NCBI GenBank assembly: GCA_963854835.1
Contig: OY978525.1
Location: forward strand, 112,206,018 to 112,270,017
Direction of reading: 5' to 3'
From: Megamerina dolium
Lineage: Eukaryota; Arthropoda; Insecta; Diptera; Megamerinidae
Length of the DNA stretch: 64,000 nucleotides
The notes under the pieces are model-generated. The model made no database searches. It worked only from the letters and a program-made list of their open reading frames with translations, and was not told the origin of the DNA. The position numbers were made by a program, and so were the translations under genes. Below, piece by piece: positions 1-11,608 of this stretch; the first letter of the stretch is position 1, and each line of letters opens with the position of its first letter.

Positions 1-1289
1 GTAAGTACGAGTATGTACGTACATAGTGAGTGCTAAAGATGTATCAAATAGTAAATCGTAGTCATATGTGGTTGCAATGCAACACCTTGAAAAACAGTTT
101 AAATCATGTTATTACAATCATTATATATTGTAGTTGATATTTAAAAGAATGTGTATGTAATTAATTTAATTGAAAAATCAAACTATCGTACATGTACATG
201 TATATACATACTTACATACTTACATGTCAGGTATGTACTTTCAAATAGTTTGAAAAAAATTCCAAATTAATACAAAATGAAATTGCAAAACAAACAAAAA
301 AAAAAAAACAAAAGAAAAATATAGCGAAAACATAAATTAGAGTTTAATGAAATTTAATTGTTTGCAAAGACGAAAAAAAAAACTGTTAATGGATATACTA
401 CATATACTATATATATAAATAAACACACATTTTTTCTACCATATACTATATACCTACATATATGATCTTAGTTATTATAAAATGCATTGTATACATTGTA
501 TATAGCTGATGAAGAAAAGAGAGTTGTTCAATTAATGGCAACATTTTGACCTTGACATATGAGCTAAATGTATGAGATTGTAATACGAATGCATATGTAT
601 TTGGATGCATGGCGCTAATTTACAACATACTGAAATTGAAAGTCATATATTTTTTGCTATGAATAAGTGAAAGAAAATTATTACATGTGTACTCGTACCT
701 ACGTAGCATGCATGAGTACAGAGAGTACTATGCATATGAATAAATTGATTGTTGTTTTTTAAAGAAAGATATCAGGTTGTAAAGCAGCATTCGACTATTG
801 CGTCTTCTTTTCGTAAATTAAATAGAAAAAATAGATATGAATCTCTCCTACAGAATGTCTCTAGAGTGATACCGAATGATGAAGCGTTCTTATAAAAGAA
901 TTTCCAACAGATGAAGAATTGCGCGGAAGATGACAATCAACAGCAAATGTAAGGTCACAGTTGAGTCAGAATTCGAATCTACAATATCATACACAGAAGC
1001 TGAAGTACTGATCTGCGACAATTAATGTCGTGTGTTTTCCAGGAACTGAATATAATTATATATTTATTCTTCCCATATAGCAGAAATCTTGAAAAATTTA
1101 TAAAATATAAATAAAACTTTTTTTTATATTTTTGGTTCTTTTATTTTAAATTAAATTTAAAAAAGTTTTTTTTTTTTGCCTGGAAATATCACTCCTTTTG
1201 TTACTCATACTATGAAGGACTCTAACATTTTAACAAGAGGCATATAAATTATATAAAACTTTAACAGAATACTAAGAAATTATATTTCT
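1..1289. other. Gene-free AT-rich spacer
   Basis: No coding region can be supported here. The stretch is AT-rich with A-runs (around 290-330) and short TACATA-type repeats. The right end leads into the decayed mariner copy that follows. Confidence 0.6.
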
Positions 1290-1790
1290 GTATCTTATTC
1301 TGGTCGACCGCCAACAGCTATAAATTACAAAAATATCAACAAAATTAAGAATTACAAAAATCATTGTATGACAGATGAACATTCATATTGCCAGTGTTAT
1401 TTTATCGAACACAATTGATGTGTATGAGCTGATCATTAAAGGAGAAACGACTTTAATACTTCGAAAGACACGCCAAAGTCATTTTGCAACATAACAACGT
1501 TCATCAACATGTTGCTGAAATCGTTCAAACATACATAGAAACACTGAAATGGAAAGTCCTACCCCACCCGATATTGCTTTCTCCGATTATAACTTGTTCC
1601 GATCGATGACATACGATCTGGAAGAACAGCACTTTCATTCTTAGGAAGTAACCAAAAGTGGGTCAATTCGATAATTCGTCTCAAAAAACAAGATCGAATT
1701 CAATTGATCGATTTCCTACGATTTCTCGAACATAGAATCAAAATATAAGAAAAAAAATTCATTTATATTTTCAAATGTTTATATTTCAAT
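1290..1790 (+). pseudogene. Decayed mariner transposase remnant
   Basis: Broken reading frames on the plus strand recall the C-terminal half of a mariner (Tc1/mariner superfamily) transposase. Around 1410-1460 the translation resembles the conserved segment YELLKPGET (seen as YELIIKGET). Around 1490-1545 there is a Q-H-x2-V-A-E-I-V-Q-T-Y-I-E-T-L-K-W segment where the second catalytic aspartate is normally found, followed by VLPHP. At 1575-1650 come the remains of the SPDIAPSDYxLFRSM motif with the third catalytic aspartate, then a WVNS-like tail. Frameshifts and stops are scattered through it and I found no terminal inverted repeats, so this is an old 5'-truncated fossil. It resembles a different mariner lineage from the copies at 3590, 16444 and 59399. 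Confidence 0.6.
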
Positions 1791-1814
1791 AAGTGGAAGG
1801 ATGTCGCCAATTTG

Positions 1815-1927
1815 AAAAAAGAAAAATCGAAAGAAAAATCTTGTCGATCTTAAAGTTGTGCTTCAGCCGGGGACCTACAGATCAGAAGGCCAACAAACTA
1901 ACCACTGAACTACTACACCCACCCATT
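1815..1927 (-). repeat. tRNA-derived SINE, 5' head fragment
   Basis: On the minus strand this reads as a tRNA-like head with an A-box-like TAGTTCAGTGGTTAGT, a degenerate B-box region, GGCTGAAGCACAACTTTAA, and then a T-rich segment ending TTTCTTTCGA. The same head and junction occur in the copies at 19056 and 60972, so this is a fourth copy that keeps only the 5' portion. Confidence 0.6.
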
Positions 1928-1940
1928 GAACTAGAAGCAA

Positions 1941-3587
1941 TTATGATCGACATATCACTGCTGTAGTATGAATAAATTTAATTGAGTAAATATTATGATT
2001 GTCAGCCTAGAGGCAAAGCGAAGACTCACTCTTGCTAAAAAGTGTTAGACGCAGAAGCATGGGTTGTCTCGCAGACTGATGCAGCCACGCTTGCGGTGTT
2101 CGCAAAATGGTCGGTTCTGTTTGCGTTGGTATTCGAATGAACCACGAACTGTACGAACGCTACGCTGATATTGACATAGTACAACGCCATAGTCCATAGT
2201 CCATAGTCCATGTTGTGCATATGGATGAAGAGGCTCCGGCGAAAAAGGGGGTTTGAAACGAAAGCCGCTGAACGACAACGCAGAGGAAGGCAAAGTAGAG
2301 ACGCCTGGAGAGAGCTGCTGCGGTCGGCCGTAACTCGATAACGGGTTGTAATGGCCATATATTATGATGATGACAAAAGTTTCGCATATATTCTATTCAT
2401 TTTGGTTTAAGGTTATTGGTGGATTACATGCATTATAATGCCAAGAATGAGAGAAAAGAAGATTGCGTCCATCAGAGAGAATTTTTAAGTTTCAAACTTC
2501 AAACAAAATGGCGAACAAATGAAAAAGAAAAATGTAAACAATACCAATAAATGAATGAATAATGCAACTTTATGAACTACTGTGACGTCACAATATGCAA
2601 ATTCAATACCGGTGCGGTAAAAAATGAACGCAACCTTAGTATTTTGTGTTCTGAGTTATATTGTCATAATTCACTTCATTTTTTTGACGTTATAAGACTA
2701 TATAATTACTATAGACTGCATATTAATTATTTTGCAATAATTTTTTTTAACATAAATAAATTATATCTATGAATACACATATTTTTTATTTTATTTTTTT
2801 TTTTTTTTTTGTTTTTTCCACAATTCAAAGCATATTATATCATCATAAATAGACAGACATTCGTTTTAAAACAATAATCGAAATCAACATGATACATAGC
2901 CTAGATATTTGTTTAAGGAAATCGTTAAAAGCATAGAAATCCTAATGAAATAAGAAGTACTTGTAACAAAACAAGTCAAACTAGAAAATCACAAATCATG
3001 TCCAAACATCTCGACTGTCTCGTTGAAAACACCAAAAAGCATTTATTGTTGTTGTTTTCTTTTTCTTTTACTTTGTTTTCTTCAGCAGCAAATAGCACAC
3101 TCACGCGTTTTACTTGTATTAATACTGTATATGATGCAATAATTTGCAAAATCATTTCACTCACTGATCGTATGTGCTACAATTCTTCTAACTGACTGTT
3201 TTACTTTCTTCTTATAACTCTATTTTTGTTTTTCCCCATTTTCACATTATCTTAAGTGTAACAGTGGGCAACATTAATACCACGTATGTATATCAATATA
3301 TGGAGCAGTGTTACAACTTTTATTCCATATGCGCTTATGTGCACATATTATATGGATTACTAGGAAATGTTTTGTGCAATATACCATATGTTCGTACGTA
3401 CGTACGTACGTACTAAACTGGGTATATAATTTTACATGCTACATACATGCCATGTTGATAATATTACATAGTAGTGACGTAGTAGTGGTGGCAAATAATG
3501 CCAGAAGGAGATTTACAATGTAATATCTAAGTTTTGGTATGCTATTATTATTGCTACCTGTTAGCTTACGGCTAAAGAAGCTTACAA
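1941..3587. other. Gene-free region with LINE tail and microsatellites
   Basis: No host gene is recognisable. The region contains a GC-rich LINE-like remnant (listed separately), long T-runs (2783-2813) and a pure GTAC repeat at 3393-3413. The remaining open frames are short and low-complexity. Confidence 0.5.
2190..2340 (+). pseudogene. LINE ORF2 C-terminal remnant (probable)
   Basis: A GC-rich island stands out from its AT-rich surroundings. With one frameshift the plus strand reads MDEEAPAKK, then FETKAAERQRRGRQ, then DAWRELLRSAVTR and a stop. This resembles the basic tail of many insect non-LTR retrotransposon ORF2 proteins (RMxDxxPAKxVFE...RGRPxxRW...WREL). Nothing of the reverse transcriptase core remains. 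It could instead be another repeat family that shares this motif. Confidence 0.4.
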
Positions 3588-3589
3588 TA

Positions 3590-4726
3590 CAAGGTGTGAC
3601 AATTATGTATTAAGACTGTCTCTAGAAAACATAATTAAAACACGATATCTGCTAATTTTTCGGTATATTTCTTCGAAATATTCTCCTCCTGATTCAATAT
3701 ACTTGTTACATCGATTTAATAGTGATTCAAATGCGTGTTCCAGCTCATTTTTCGGAATTGCCTCCAGTGCCCTCGTCGAAGCCCGTTGGTCTGAATGTCT
3801 GAATGTCATCAAAAAAGCATCCTTTCAACTTCAATATCAGTTTTGAGAACAAAAAGAAGTCGCACGGTGCAAAATCAGGTGAATACCGATGGTGATTCAA
3901 CACACAGACCTGATTCCGAGCCAAAAATTGACGAACAATGAGTGCTGTATGACTCGGTGCATTATCGTGCAAGAGAGACCAAGTTTTTAGATTATGGTAT
4001 TCTGGTCGAACACGACGGATTCTGGACATCAAACGCTTCAAAACTTCGAGGTAACATGGGGAAGTAACTGTTTGACCAGTTGGAACAAATTCTTTGTGGA
4101 TAATTCCTTTGCTATCGATGAATGTAATGAGCATTGTTTTGATTTTTGATGGAACTTTTCGTGTTTTTTTGTCTTGTGGTGCATTTCTTGATTTCCATTC
4201 CGCACTTTGACGCTTGGTTTCTGGATCGTATTGGAAACACCATGTTTCGTCACCCGTAACAATTGTTTTCAGGAAGTTTAGATCATTTGCTGCAGCTGCA
4301 ATCATGTCTCTCATTAATTTTTGGTCTTCGGTCAATGTGTGTGGAACAAATTTCGCGCAGACCTTTGTTTTGCCCAAATCCTCGTGTAGAATGAGTCGGA
4401 TAGTTTCTCTGTTGATGTTTAAGGCCGTCTTTTCCATCATTTTCACTGAAGCATTGCGGTCTTCTGTAATAAAATCACGAACTTTCTGGATCGCTTCCGG
4501 CGTCCGCACTGAAATTGGCCTTCCTTCTTTTATTTCATCTTCCAGCGACTCTCTGCCATCCACAAACCGTTTATGTTATAAAAATGAATGTCAATAAACA
4601 ATAAATGTCAACCAAATGACATGAAATTTTGACAGTTAGTAGAGGAAGGTGGAAGCTTCACACATAGATGGCGCGCTTGACTGCTGAGATATGATTCGAG
4701 TCTTAATACATAATTGTAGCACCTTG
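3590..4726 (-). mobile_element. mariner element, 1,137 bp, deleted at the transposase N-terminus
   Basis: The element is bounded by TA dinucleotides (3588-3589 and 4727-4728) and about 28-bp terminal inverted repeats beginning CAAGGTG and continuing ACAATTATGTATTAAGA; the arms differ at two positions. The transposase gene is on the minus strand. An intact mariner is about 1.3 kb, so roughly 0.15-0.2 kb is missing. The loss falls at the start of the gene, where the DNA-binding helix-turn-helix is normally encoded. Confidence 0.9.
3603..4563 (-). pseudogene. mariner transposase, truncated and frameshifted
   Basis: This is a D,D34D transposase. The catalytic aspartates are visible in VTGDETW, HDNAPSH and SPDFAPCDFFLF, with exactly 34 residues between the second and third. 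The frame begins at about residue 75-90 of a normal 345-residue mariner protein (GRESLEDEIKEGRPIS), so the helix-turn-helix is gone. One frameshift near 3800 separates the main part, which ends KGCFFDDIQTFRP, from the natural C-terminus (ALEAIPKNELEHAFESLLNR, ending at 3603). The catalytic core is otherwise continuous, so the copy is only moderately old, but it cannot encode a working enzyme. Confidence 0.9.
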
Positions 4727-4728
4727 TA

Positions 4729-5610
4729 TATGAGTATGTATCTAAAAAATAACTAAAATATATCAATTGATATTGCCATTTAATGCAATTTTTATAGTAT
4801 GTATTATATTTTGGAAGCAAGTGTGACAATACGAATTCCAATTAACATATTAATTGAACATAAGCAATAGTATAACTACATTTCTAATCGCATGCTCGTG
4901 TATAATATTGATGAAAAATGGAATTTCTTAATTAATCACACATTGAATGCGTTGATGCGTTGATGCGTTGTTTGCTTGTAGTCTTGTAGTTATGGGGCAA
5001 AATTGGGTAACATGAATTTTAATACATTTTTATATTATAAAAATTAAATCAAGCTCTAACTATAGTCAGGCTATACACAAAAGACACCATTTGTCATTAG
5101 TCATTTCAATAGAGCTAAAATAAGAAATCATCTTTATTTAGGTTTTTTCAAGTCAATTATTGAACAATAAATCAACAAACAACTACCTACAATCCTGTAA
5201 CAAAAAGATAGACTCATAGCCATATATTCATAGACAATTTCTTCATTTTCTGGTTGCTGTTGTTGTTGTGTTTTTCTTCTTCATCGTCTTCTTTTATTAT
5301 ACGTTTGTTTTGTATTTTCCATTCGCATTTACTTTGACCTTTAGTTTTTGTGTGCAACCGAATGCGTTGTAATTGTGATTACATTAAAGTAAAATAATAA
5401 AAATAATACAAAAATGAATAAAAATGAAAAAAAAAATACTGAAAAATAAAATAACATCAACAGCAAACCGGCAATAGCATAGCAATATTTGAAAGCGCAT
5501 CTTCATTTAATCGTTTGCATCGTTTGATGTTCAAATCAACTTTTTTGTATACACATACACACATATATCTATACTATATGTGATTATAAATGCACATTCA
5601 TATGCACATA
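4729..5610. other. Gene-free spacer
   Basis: AT-rich DNA with no supported gene. It contains a short GATGCGTT repeat (about 4950-4972), a (TTG)-like run near 5260 and A-rich tracts at 5390-5460. Confidence 0.55.
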
Positions 5611-5612
5611 TA

Positions 5613-6486
5613 AAGGGTGGACCATTTAGTGTTTTTTATTCTATCTTATTTTTACAGTGACAGCTCTTTCTCATTGGAAATTTTGGCAAAAACCCAGTAT
5701 TCTATCTCCGCGGAATGAAATGAATCGCTTTACGCTTGAAACAATGTTGGGAAATCATGTAAACTTATTTTTAAAGTCAATGTTGTGTAGTCCAAAGTTT
5801 CTGTCATTTTTTGTGACGAAGCGCATTTTCATCTCGACGGCATAACAAACAAAACTGCCTCATCTGGGGATCAGAAAACACGCACGTGATCGTCGAGAAG
5901 CCTATGCATCTTTAGAGAGTGACAATTTGGTGTAAATTTTTGCGTGGTGGCATCATTGGCCCAGTTTTCTTTGAAAATGCCATTTCGTTCGACCGTGAGC
6001 GCTACTGCGGCATGATAAACGATTTTTTGTTGCCGGAAATTGAAGACATGTACTTGGATGATATTTGGTTTCAGCAGGATGGTGTGACATGTCACACAGC
6101 ACATGCTACAAACGATCTTTTGACGCCAAGTTTGGTAATCGTGTTATCAGACGTCTCGGTGATGTCAATTGGCCACCTCAAGACTACAATTCAACGCCGT
6201 TAGACCTTTTTTTTTGTTCGGTGTCGTCAAGGACCGATGTAATGAGAATAAGCCATTAACGATTCACACCCTTAAGGCAAATATCGAGTAAGACATTCGT
6301 GAGATAGAACCAGAAACTGTCACCATGCGCTATTGCTAAGCCAGTCGAGGCAGTCACATGAATGAAATCGCATTTCATAAATAATGGGAATGTTTGCTAT
6401 TTCAATAATAATACAGAAAAAAATATGTTTCTTCATTTTTGTTTGTTTGTAATCTTTAAAAAGAAACTTGTATATGGTCCACCCTG
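5613..6486 (+). mobile_element. Tc1/mariner-superfamily element (Tc3-like), decayed, 874 bp
   Basis: The ends are inverted repeats carrying AGGGTGGACCAT, flanked by TA at 5611-5612 and 6487-6488. The plus strand holds remnants of a transposase. Around 5810-5930 there is a frame-broken stretch resembling F-x-DEAHFHLDG, and from about 5919 a continuous stretch reads FLRGGIIGPVFFENAISFDR, then YCGMINDFLLPEIEDM, WFQQDGVTCHTAHATNDLL and, after another shift, GDVNWPPQDYNSTPLDLFF. The WFQQDGxTCHTA and TPLDxFL boxes carry the second and third catalytic aspartates of a transposase group common in insects. Several frameshifts make it inactive. The element at 60992 has the same kind of transposase. Confidence 0.8.
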
Positions 6487-6488
6487 TA

Positions 6489-6949
6489 TTTGTATAAATA
6501 GGGTAAATCAGTTTGCATTTGAAATCGAACGATATTCGAATGTCATAATGTTTTGAGCCTAAGGCTGTCTGAAAGCGACCAATTAACTGTCTTTAAAACT
6601 CAAGAAATTTTGTAGAGGAAAAACAAAACTCCAAAGAATATTAGTCAAGATTCATCCAATCATTTTGTCTACATATGAATGCAGTTAGAAGAGATATTGC
6701 ATTAGTCAACTACGAATGACAAAAAATCTTACGATATTTATTTTCTAAGTTTTCTGATAGAAAACTTTCAAATGTAATTTGCACAATTGGACAATTATGA
6801 TTATGTGCATCATTGGAAAGGATAAATTTTCATATACCTGAACAAGTACGTAAGGTTGTTCTACACCATTTCCAATTTTAAATGAGAAAGGATCAATTGT
6901 ATATACTAAAACGTCAATTGAGAATAAGAATAGTGAATTGTAATTTAGA
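6489..6949. other. Gene-free spacer
   Basis: I see no gene here. From about 6770 the sequence passes into the ATTGxxAATxAGAA-type degenerate repeats described next. Confidence 0.5.
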
Positions 6950-7505
6950 AAGCAACAATTGAAAATAAAAATGGTCAATTATAAATGAGATTAGTAATTT
7001 TAAAATTCAAAAGCGTCAATTGTAAATGAGAAAACATCAATTAAAAATGAGAATAGTGAGTTGTAAATCAGAAAGAGTCGAATTAAAATGAGATTGCGTC
7101 AAATTAAAATGAAAATTGCTTGAAAATGAAAATGAGATTGAGTCAAATGAAAATGAGATTGCGTCAAATTAAAATAAGATTGCGTCAAATGAGAATGAGA
7201 TTGCGTCAAATGAAAATGAGAAAGTGTCAAATGAAGGGAGCAGCGACTTCAATATTTGGAAATACTCACGAATGATGCTAATCCTACCATTACAGGAGGA
7301 GACAGCTCAGGTGCATTTCAACATGCATCATCGTTCCAAGCGATTACAATGTATTTATTGTAATTATTTCAAAAATATGTAATAAAAATGAGTTTCTCAT
7401 TTCCATTTGACGCTTTCTCATTTAAAATTGATGCTTTCGCATTTTAAAATGACTAATTTCATTTACAATTTATTGTCCTTATTTTCATTTGACATTATCA
7501 CATTT
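6950..7505. repeat. Degenerate AAATGAGAxxGCGTCAA tandem repeat with an inverted second arm
   Basis: From about 6950 to 7240 a unit close to AAATGAGATTGCGTCAAATG (17-21 bp) recurs more than ten times with drift. After about 140 bp of different sequence, 7385-7505 carries the reverse complement (CATTTGACGCTTTCTCATTT). The block can therefore fold into a long imperfect hairpin. No coding capacity is seen. Confidence 0.75.
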
Positions 7506-8248
7506 ACACTAAGCAATGGTGTAGTCAAAAATACGAATCATATAAACAGAATGAATTTGACAATCGACAATGTTTTCAACAAGTTGTCGATACGGATCCA
7601 AGTCTTTATATCTAACGCGTAGGCATAAATTCTTGGATGCTGTATTGTCGTATACATGCTTCCTAATTGGTTGTTGAACTTTGTCTAATGTCTTAAATAA
7701 GAGGTAAATTGAAATTTGCAAGCATGCGTTATTTGTTTTGTATCCATATATTCTAAATGGATTTGCAATGTTTTTAAAATATATTTGGCAACAGCTTGCA
7801 TAATACCACTTATATTGTTTCAGTAAAAAAAAAGTTCTCAAAATAAAAGAAAGAAATATTATTAGAATGAAAGTTTTTCATTTTAATCTGCCATGCCATA
7901 TGGTTTCGGGCACATGTCCATCATGGCTATGAGTTACATGCTCCATTCATGATGGCTCCAAGAAGAAGATTAAAATTAGTGCGACAACGATAAATAACTC
8001 CCAAGGGTTCCTTGTGTCCCACAAAATGGACGAATTGCTCTATGAACTTCGCGAACAGAATTATTTTTTGAAAATAAAATTCTACAATTTGGAAGCATTT
8101 TACTGAACAGAAATGTCAACACAGTTTGACAATTCTCATCTGTCAAACCATAAATATCCTCATCGAAAGATATCATGCAGCCAAAAAATAAACACCCGTT
8201 ATAAACATGCTTCTGGGCTGATATATTGAACGAGGGATACCATTCTAG
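7506..8248. other. Gene-free spacer
   Basis: No supported gene; the open frames on the minus strand (for example 7509-7841) have no recognisable domain and low-complexity composition. Confidence 0.5.
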
Positions 8249-8985
8249 TTAAGGGGGAAGACCACTTTGACGGTTTGAAAAAATCGAATTTTTTTTTGCT
8301 TGAAATGTTCTATGAGGTGTGTATTTTAATGTAGTATGCATCTATAGTCCGCCAGAAACATTTAAACGAGGTAACGAGACGATTTTTTTTTATATTTCCC
8401 GGGGCACTGAGCGAGTTTCTAAAACTTCAAACGCGTTTATCTCGAAACGACATTTTGTAAACTGGTGGGACATATCACGCTTGCAGTTTTCAACCGATTT
8501 TGATGAAACATTGCAAAATTATCGAGAATTTAATTCTGCGTCGAAATACTGGATGGGATTTTTGATATTTTATAATTTGGATTTTTAAAGCACGATTTTG
8601 AGGAAAATTTTACAGGTAAAAAATTAACAATTTTTTATAAATAGCCACCATTTTCGTAAAAATTAACTTTTCAAAAAACGGCTTCAGTATTTCAGTGCGA
8701 AATTATATGGAGAATAACCTGCCTATCTAACTTTTGTTCCAGATTCACTTGCCAAGGATCCAGATGTCCCACCGATGGGGAAAACCGGGCTGGAGGGGGG
8801 GCTACGCGAGCGGTGCAGCGTGTACAGGGAGCCCGAGATCCAAGCAAAAAAATTGACATTTATTGTAAAAAAGATAACTAATAAAATCATATAAAACATT
8901 TTATCATTGCAAGTTGTTTTAATGCTGAAAAAAAATTCCGAAAATACTTTATTTTCCGACAGCTCAAGGTGGTCTTCCCCCTTAA
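8249..8985. mobile_element. TTAA-flanked MITE (piggyBac-like ends), 737 bp with TSDs
   Basis: TTAA occurs at both edges (8249-8252 and 8982-8985) next to inverted repeats of about 18 bp reading GGGGGAAGACCACTTTGA on the left and GGGGGAAGACCACCTTGA on the right. TTAA duplication is the hallmark of piggyBac-type transposons. There is no transposase: the longest open frame inside (8319-8588) is not recognisable. A G-rich patch at 8775-8840 is unusual in this AT-rich neighbourhood. Confidence 0.75.
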
Positions 8986-8994
8986 ATTATCTAA

Positions 8995-9522
8995 TAGCCT
9001 AGACAGACGGCAGCCTAATTCCGGATTAACGGCGCACTTAATCCGAATAAAACAATAACCTGACAGACGCCAGTATTGCGGATTAACTAAACGGCTGATT
9101 GCTGTTTTATTAGGTCTGTCCACTTACATTACTGTCACTATCAATTTCTGTCATCTATCACTCTCGATATGAGAAAATCCACAAGAATTACGTGAACTGA
9201 AAACTATCAGAAACTTTTAAATTGACATTCACCGCTCGTAATTGACAGCTGGATTTATTTGTTCGCCAACACTTTTCATGTCGAAAACTGTTAACAATTG
9301 TTGAAAGTTTTTTGTTAGCGAACACACCTAATATTTTGTAAAATGGATGGAGAAAAATTCACAATAGACAATTTTCAGCAGTGTTGCCATCGCAAATTGC
9401 CATAATCCTCTTTTATTTTGAGAATTAATTCATAGAGTTTATGCGGATTAGCTGCAGTTAATGCCCGAGTTAATTCGAATTAACTCGGTAATCCGGAATT
9501 AGGCTGCCGTCTGTCTAGGCTA
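8995..9522. mobile_element. MITE with 34-bp perfect inverted repeats
   Basis: Perfect 34-bp arms lie at 8995-9028 and 9489-9522, starting TAGCCTAGACAGACGGCAGC. TAA flanks both sides (8992-8994 and 9523-9525), which fits a 3-bp TAA duplication as in PIF/Harbinger; a TA duplication taken from the first two bases is also possible. TAATCCG recurs in the subterminal sequence. There is no coding capacity. The perfect arms suggest a fairly recent insertion. Confidence 0.8.
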
Positions 9523-9525
9523 TAA

Positions 9526-9954
9526 ATGAATATCAATTCTATTTTGTTACTTTATCAGTATTTTCTTTTAAATGTCGCTACAATACGGGTGAATGGTAGC
9601 CCAGTAATGTCTTTAAAAAGAAGTCTCATATTCAAACGGCAGATTTGATGCATTTGAAAAATGTTAATAATTCATCTTTGTCCCTTGCAACTCTGGTCTT
9701 TTTTTCAGTTTATTAGCATGCTTACTTAACAGTTGAAGCACCTTATATACAAAATAACGGTAATTGCACCTGTATCTATACCTATATAAGAGGAAGAGAA
9801 TAAACGGTTTTGTTGATGGCACTTTTATGCATTTGGTTTGTAAGTTTATGGTATATTCACATATGTATGTATGTATGAGAACTTATAAGTCAGTTGGCAA
9901 ATTTCATATATGTATGTGCATACAAGTGCATCAAATATAATATGTATAAATACA
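9526..9954. other. Gene-free spacer
   Basis: Short AT-rich spacer between two transposons, with TATGTATG repeats near 9860-9880. No gene seen. Confidence 0.55.
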
Positions 9955-9956
9955 TA

Positions 9957-11606
9957 CAGTGGCTCACAGCTTATTTCGTACAGTGTATATATTTTTATGT
10001 ACATGGCTGTAACATCGAAACTAAAAAACTTATCGATAAGTTTTGAATGTAGATGTCTGTGTATGTGTTTAGTAAACCTAATAAGAAAACGGGGAACCCC
10101 AAAAATTTTTCTTTTTGTTATGCAAGAGAGAAAAACTATTGATCAGCTGATTTTCAGCTCACATCTTATTTCGTACACAAACTTCAATGTAAGTAAGTTT
10201 CATTCTGCCGCGCAGTTACAAAGTTTTTTTGAATTGTATGAGTTTTTGGACCTTTTTAACTATTATAACAATTTTTATTATTATTATTTTAAATAGTTAA
10301 AGTGCTGTAAATTAAACATTTAGCGTTATGGGCGTCGTACAACGATGGAACAGCGTAAACTGGTAATTAACCATTTTAGGAAAGGTCAGAGTGTGCGAAA
10401 AATTGCTGAAATGACAAATTTAAGTGCCTCAACTGTCCAATACATCATTCAACGCTTCTTTCGCGAAAATCGGTTGGAGAACAAGGGCAGAGAAGCACCT
10501 AATAAGATTTTCAACGCATCAGACGAGCGTTATATTGTACGAAAAATTAAGAAAAATCCAAAGTTATCCGCTCCGAAGTTGGCTGCAGAGGTTCAGCGTG
10601 AAATAGGAAATCATCCAGTGCTGAAACTGTCCGACGTGTGCTGCGCAATCATGACTTGAACGGTCGAGTAGCCCGAAAGAAACCATTCATTTCAAAAATG
10701 AATATACAACGCCGACTTGACTCCGCCAAAGAGCATATTATTAAGACTCCTGCGTTCTGGAATACCGTTATTTTCGCGGATGAGTCTAAGTTTAATATTT
10801 TTGGTTTGGACGGAATGTCATATGTTTGGCGTAAAGCGAATACCGAGCTAAACAAGGAGAACCTTAAGCCCACAGTGAAGCATGGTGGCGGTAGCGTGAT
10901 GGTTTGGGCCTGTATGTCAGCAGCCGGAGTAGGTGAATTGGTTTTTATTGAGGGGACAATGGACAAAATGAAGTACCTCGAGATTCTGAAAAACAATTTA
11001 CTTCAAAGTGCAGACAAACTGGATTTGCGGGAAGAATTTCGGTACTACCAAGATAATGACCCAAAACATAAATCTGGGATTGTGCAATCTTGGCTTATTT
11101 GGAACTGCCCACACTTGATGTCTCCACCACCACAGTCACCTGACATGAATGTGATTGAAAATCTTTGGTCTATTTTGGACAATAAAATAAGAACACACAA
11201 GATTTCTAATAAGCAAGACCTAAAGAAGGTACTGATGGAGGAATGGAAAAAAATCACACCAGACATCACTCAAAAATTGGTGGATTCAATGCCAAATAGA
11301 CTCCAGGCTATCATTACCGCTAAGGGATGTCATACTAAATATTAAAATCAACTTACTTTGTTTTTAGTTTGAACTTAAAGAGACTGTACGAAATAAGCTG
11401 TGACATGAATTTTCCTATTTTATTCTTATTTTATTTTTTTATAGTGTCAAACACTAAAATTTTGAAAAAGTAAATTTTGGAAAATAAAAAACAAACCTTC
11501 CTTTCAAAAATGGCATTTATATTTTGTTCAAATTTTTGCTATATTAGGAATTACGACTGCAGCAATTTTTAAACTGTCACTGTACGAAATAAGCTGGGAG
11601 CCACTG
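9957..11606 (+). mobile_element. Tc1-family transposon, 1,650 bp, with IR/DR ends
   Basis: The ends are flanked by TA (9955-9956 and 11607-11608). The terminal repeats begin CAGTGGCTC and continue AGCTTATTTCGTACAGTG, with one mismatch between arms over 29 bp. A second copy of the motif lies about 200 bp inside each end (10155-10176 and 11386-11406). This is the double inverted/direct repeat arrangement used for transposase binding in several insect Tc1 elements. The only visible damage is one frameshift in the transposase, so the copy is young. Confidence 0.92.
10345..11345 (+). pseudogene. Tc1-type (Bari-like) transposase with a single frameshift
   Basis: The first part (10345 to about 10628) encodes a paired-type helix-turn-helix: MEQRKLVINHF, then KGQSVRKIAEMTNLSASTVQ. 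The second part (about 10630-11345) continues with VRRVLRNHDLNGRVARKKPF, ADESKFNIF (first catalytic Asp), KHGGGSVMVWACMSA, YQDNDPKHKS (second Asp) and SPDMNVIENLW (third residue Glu), so this is a DDE-type Tc1 enzyme of about 335 residues. Loss of one A in the A-run near 10628 would explain the shift, because the two frames join exactly at TVRR. No other lesion is visible. Confidence 0.9.
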
Positions 11607-11608
11607 TA

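Noticed and set aside
2035..2387. Three overlapping minus-strand open frames of 75-107 codons in a GC-rich island
   Set aside because: They lie opposite a plausible LINE tail on the plus strand, have no recognisable domain and arise from its GC-rich composition.
8319..8588. 89-codon plus-strand frame inside the TTAA-flanked MITE
   Set aside because: No piggyBac transposase motif can be seen and the element is non-autonomous; treated as chance.
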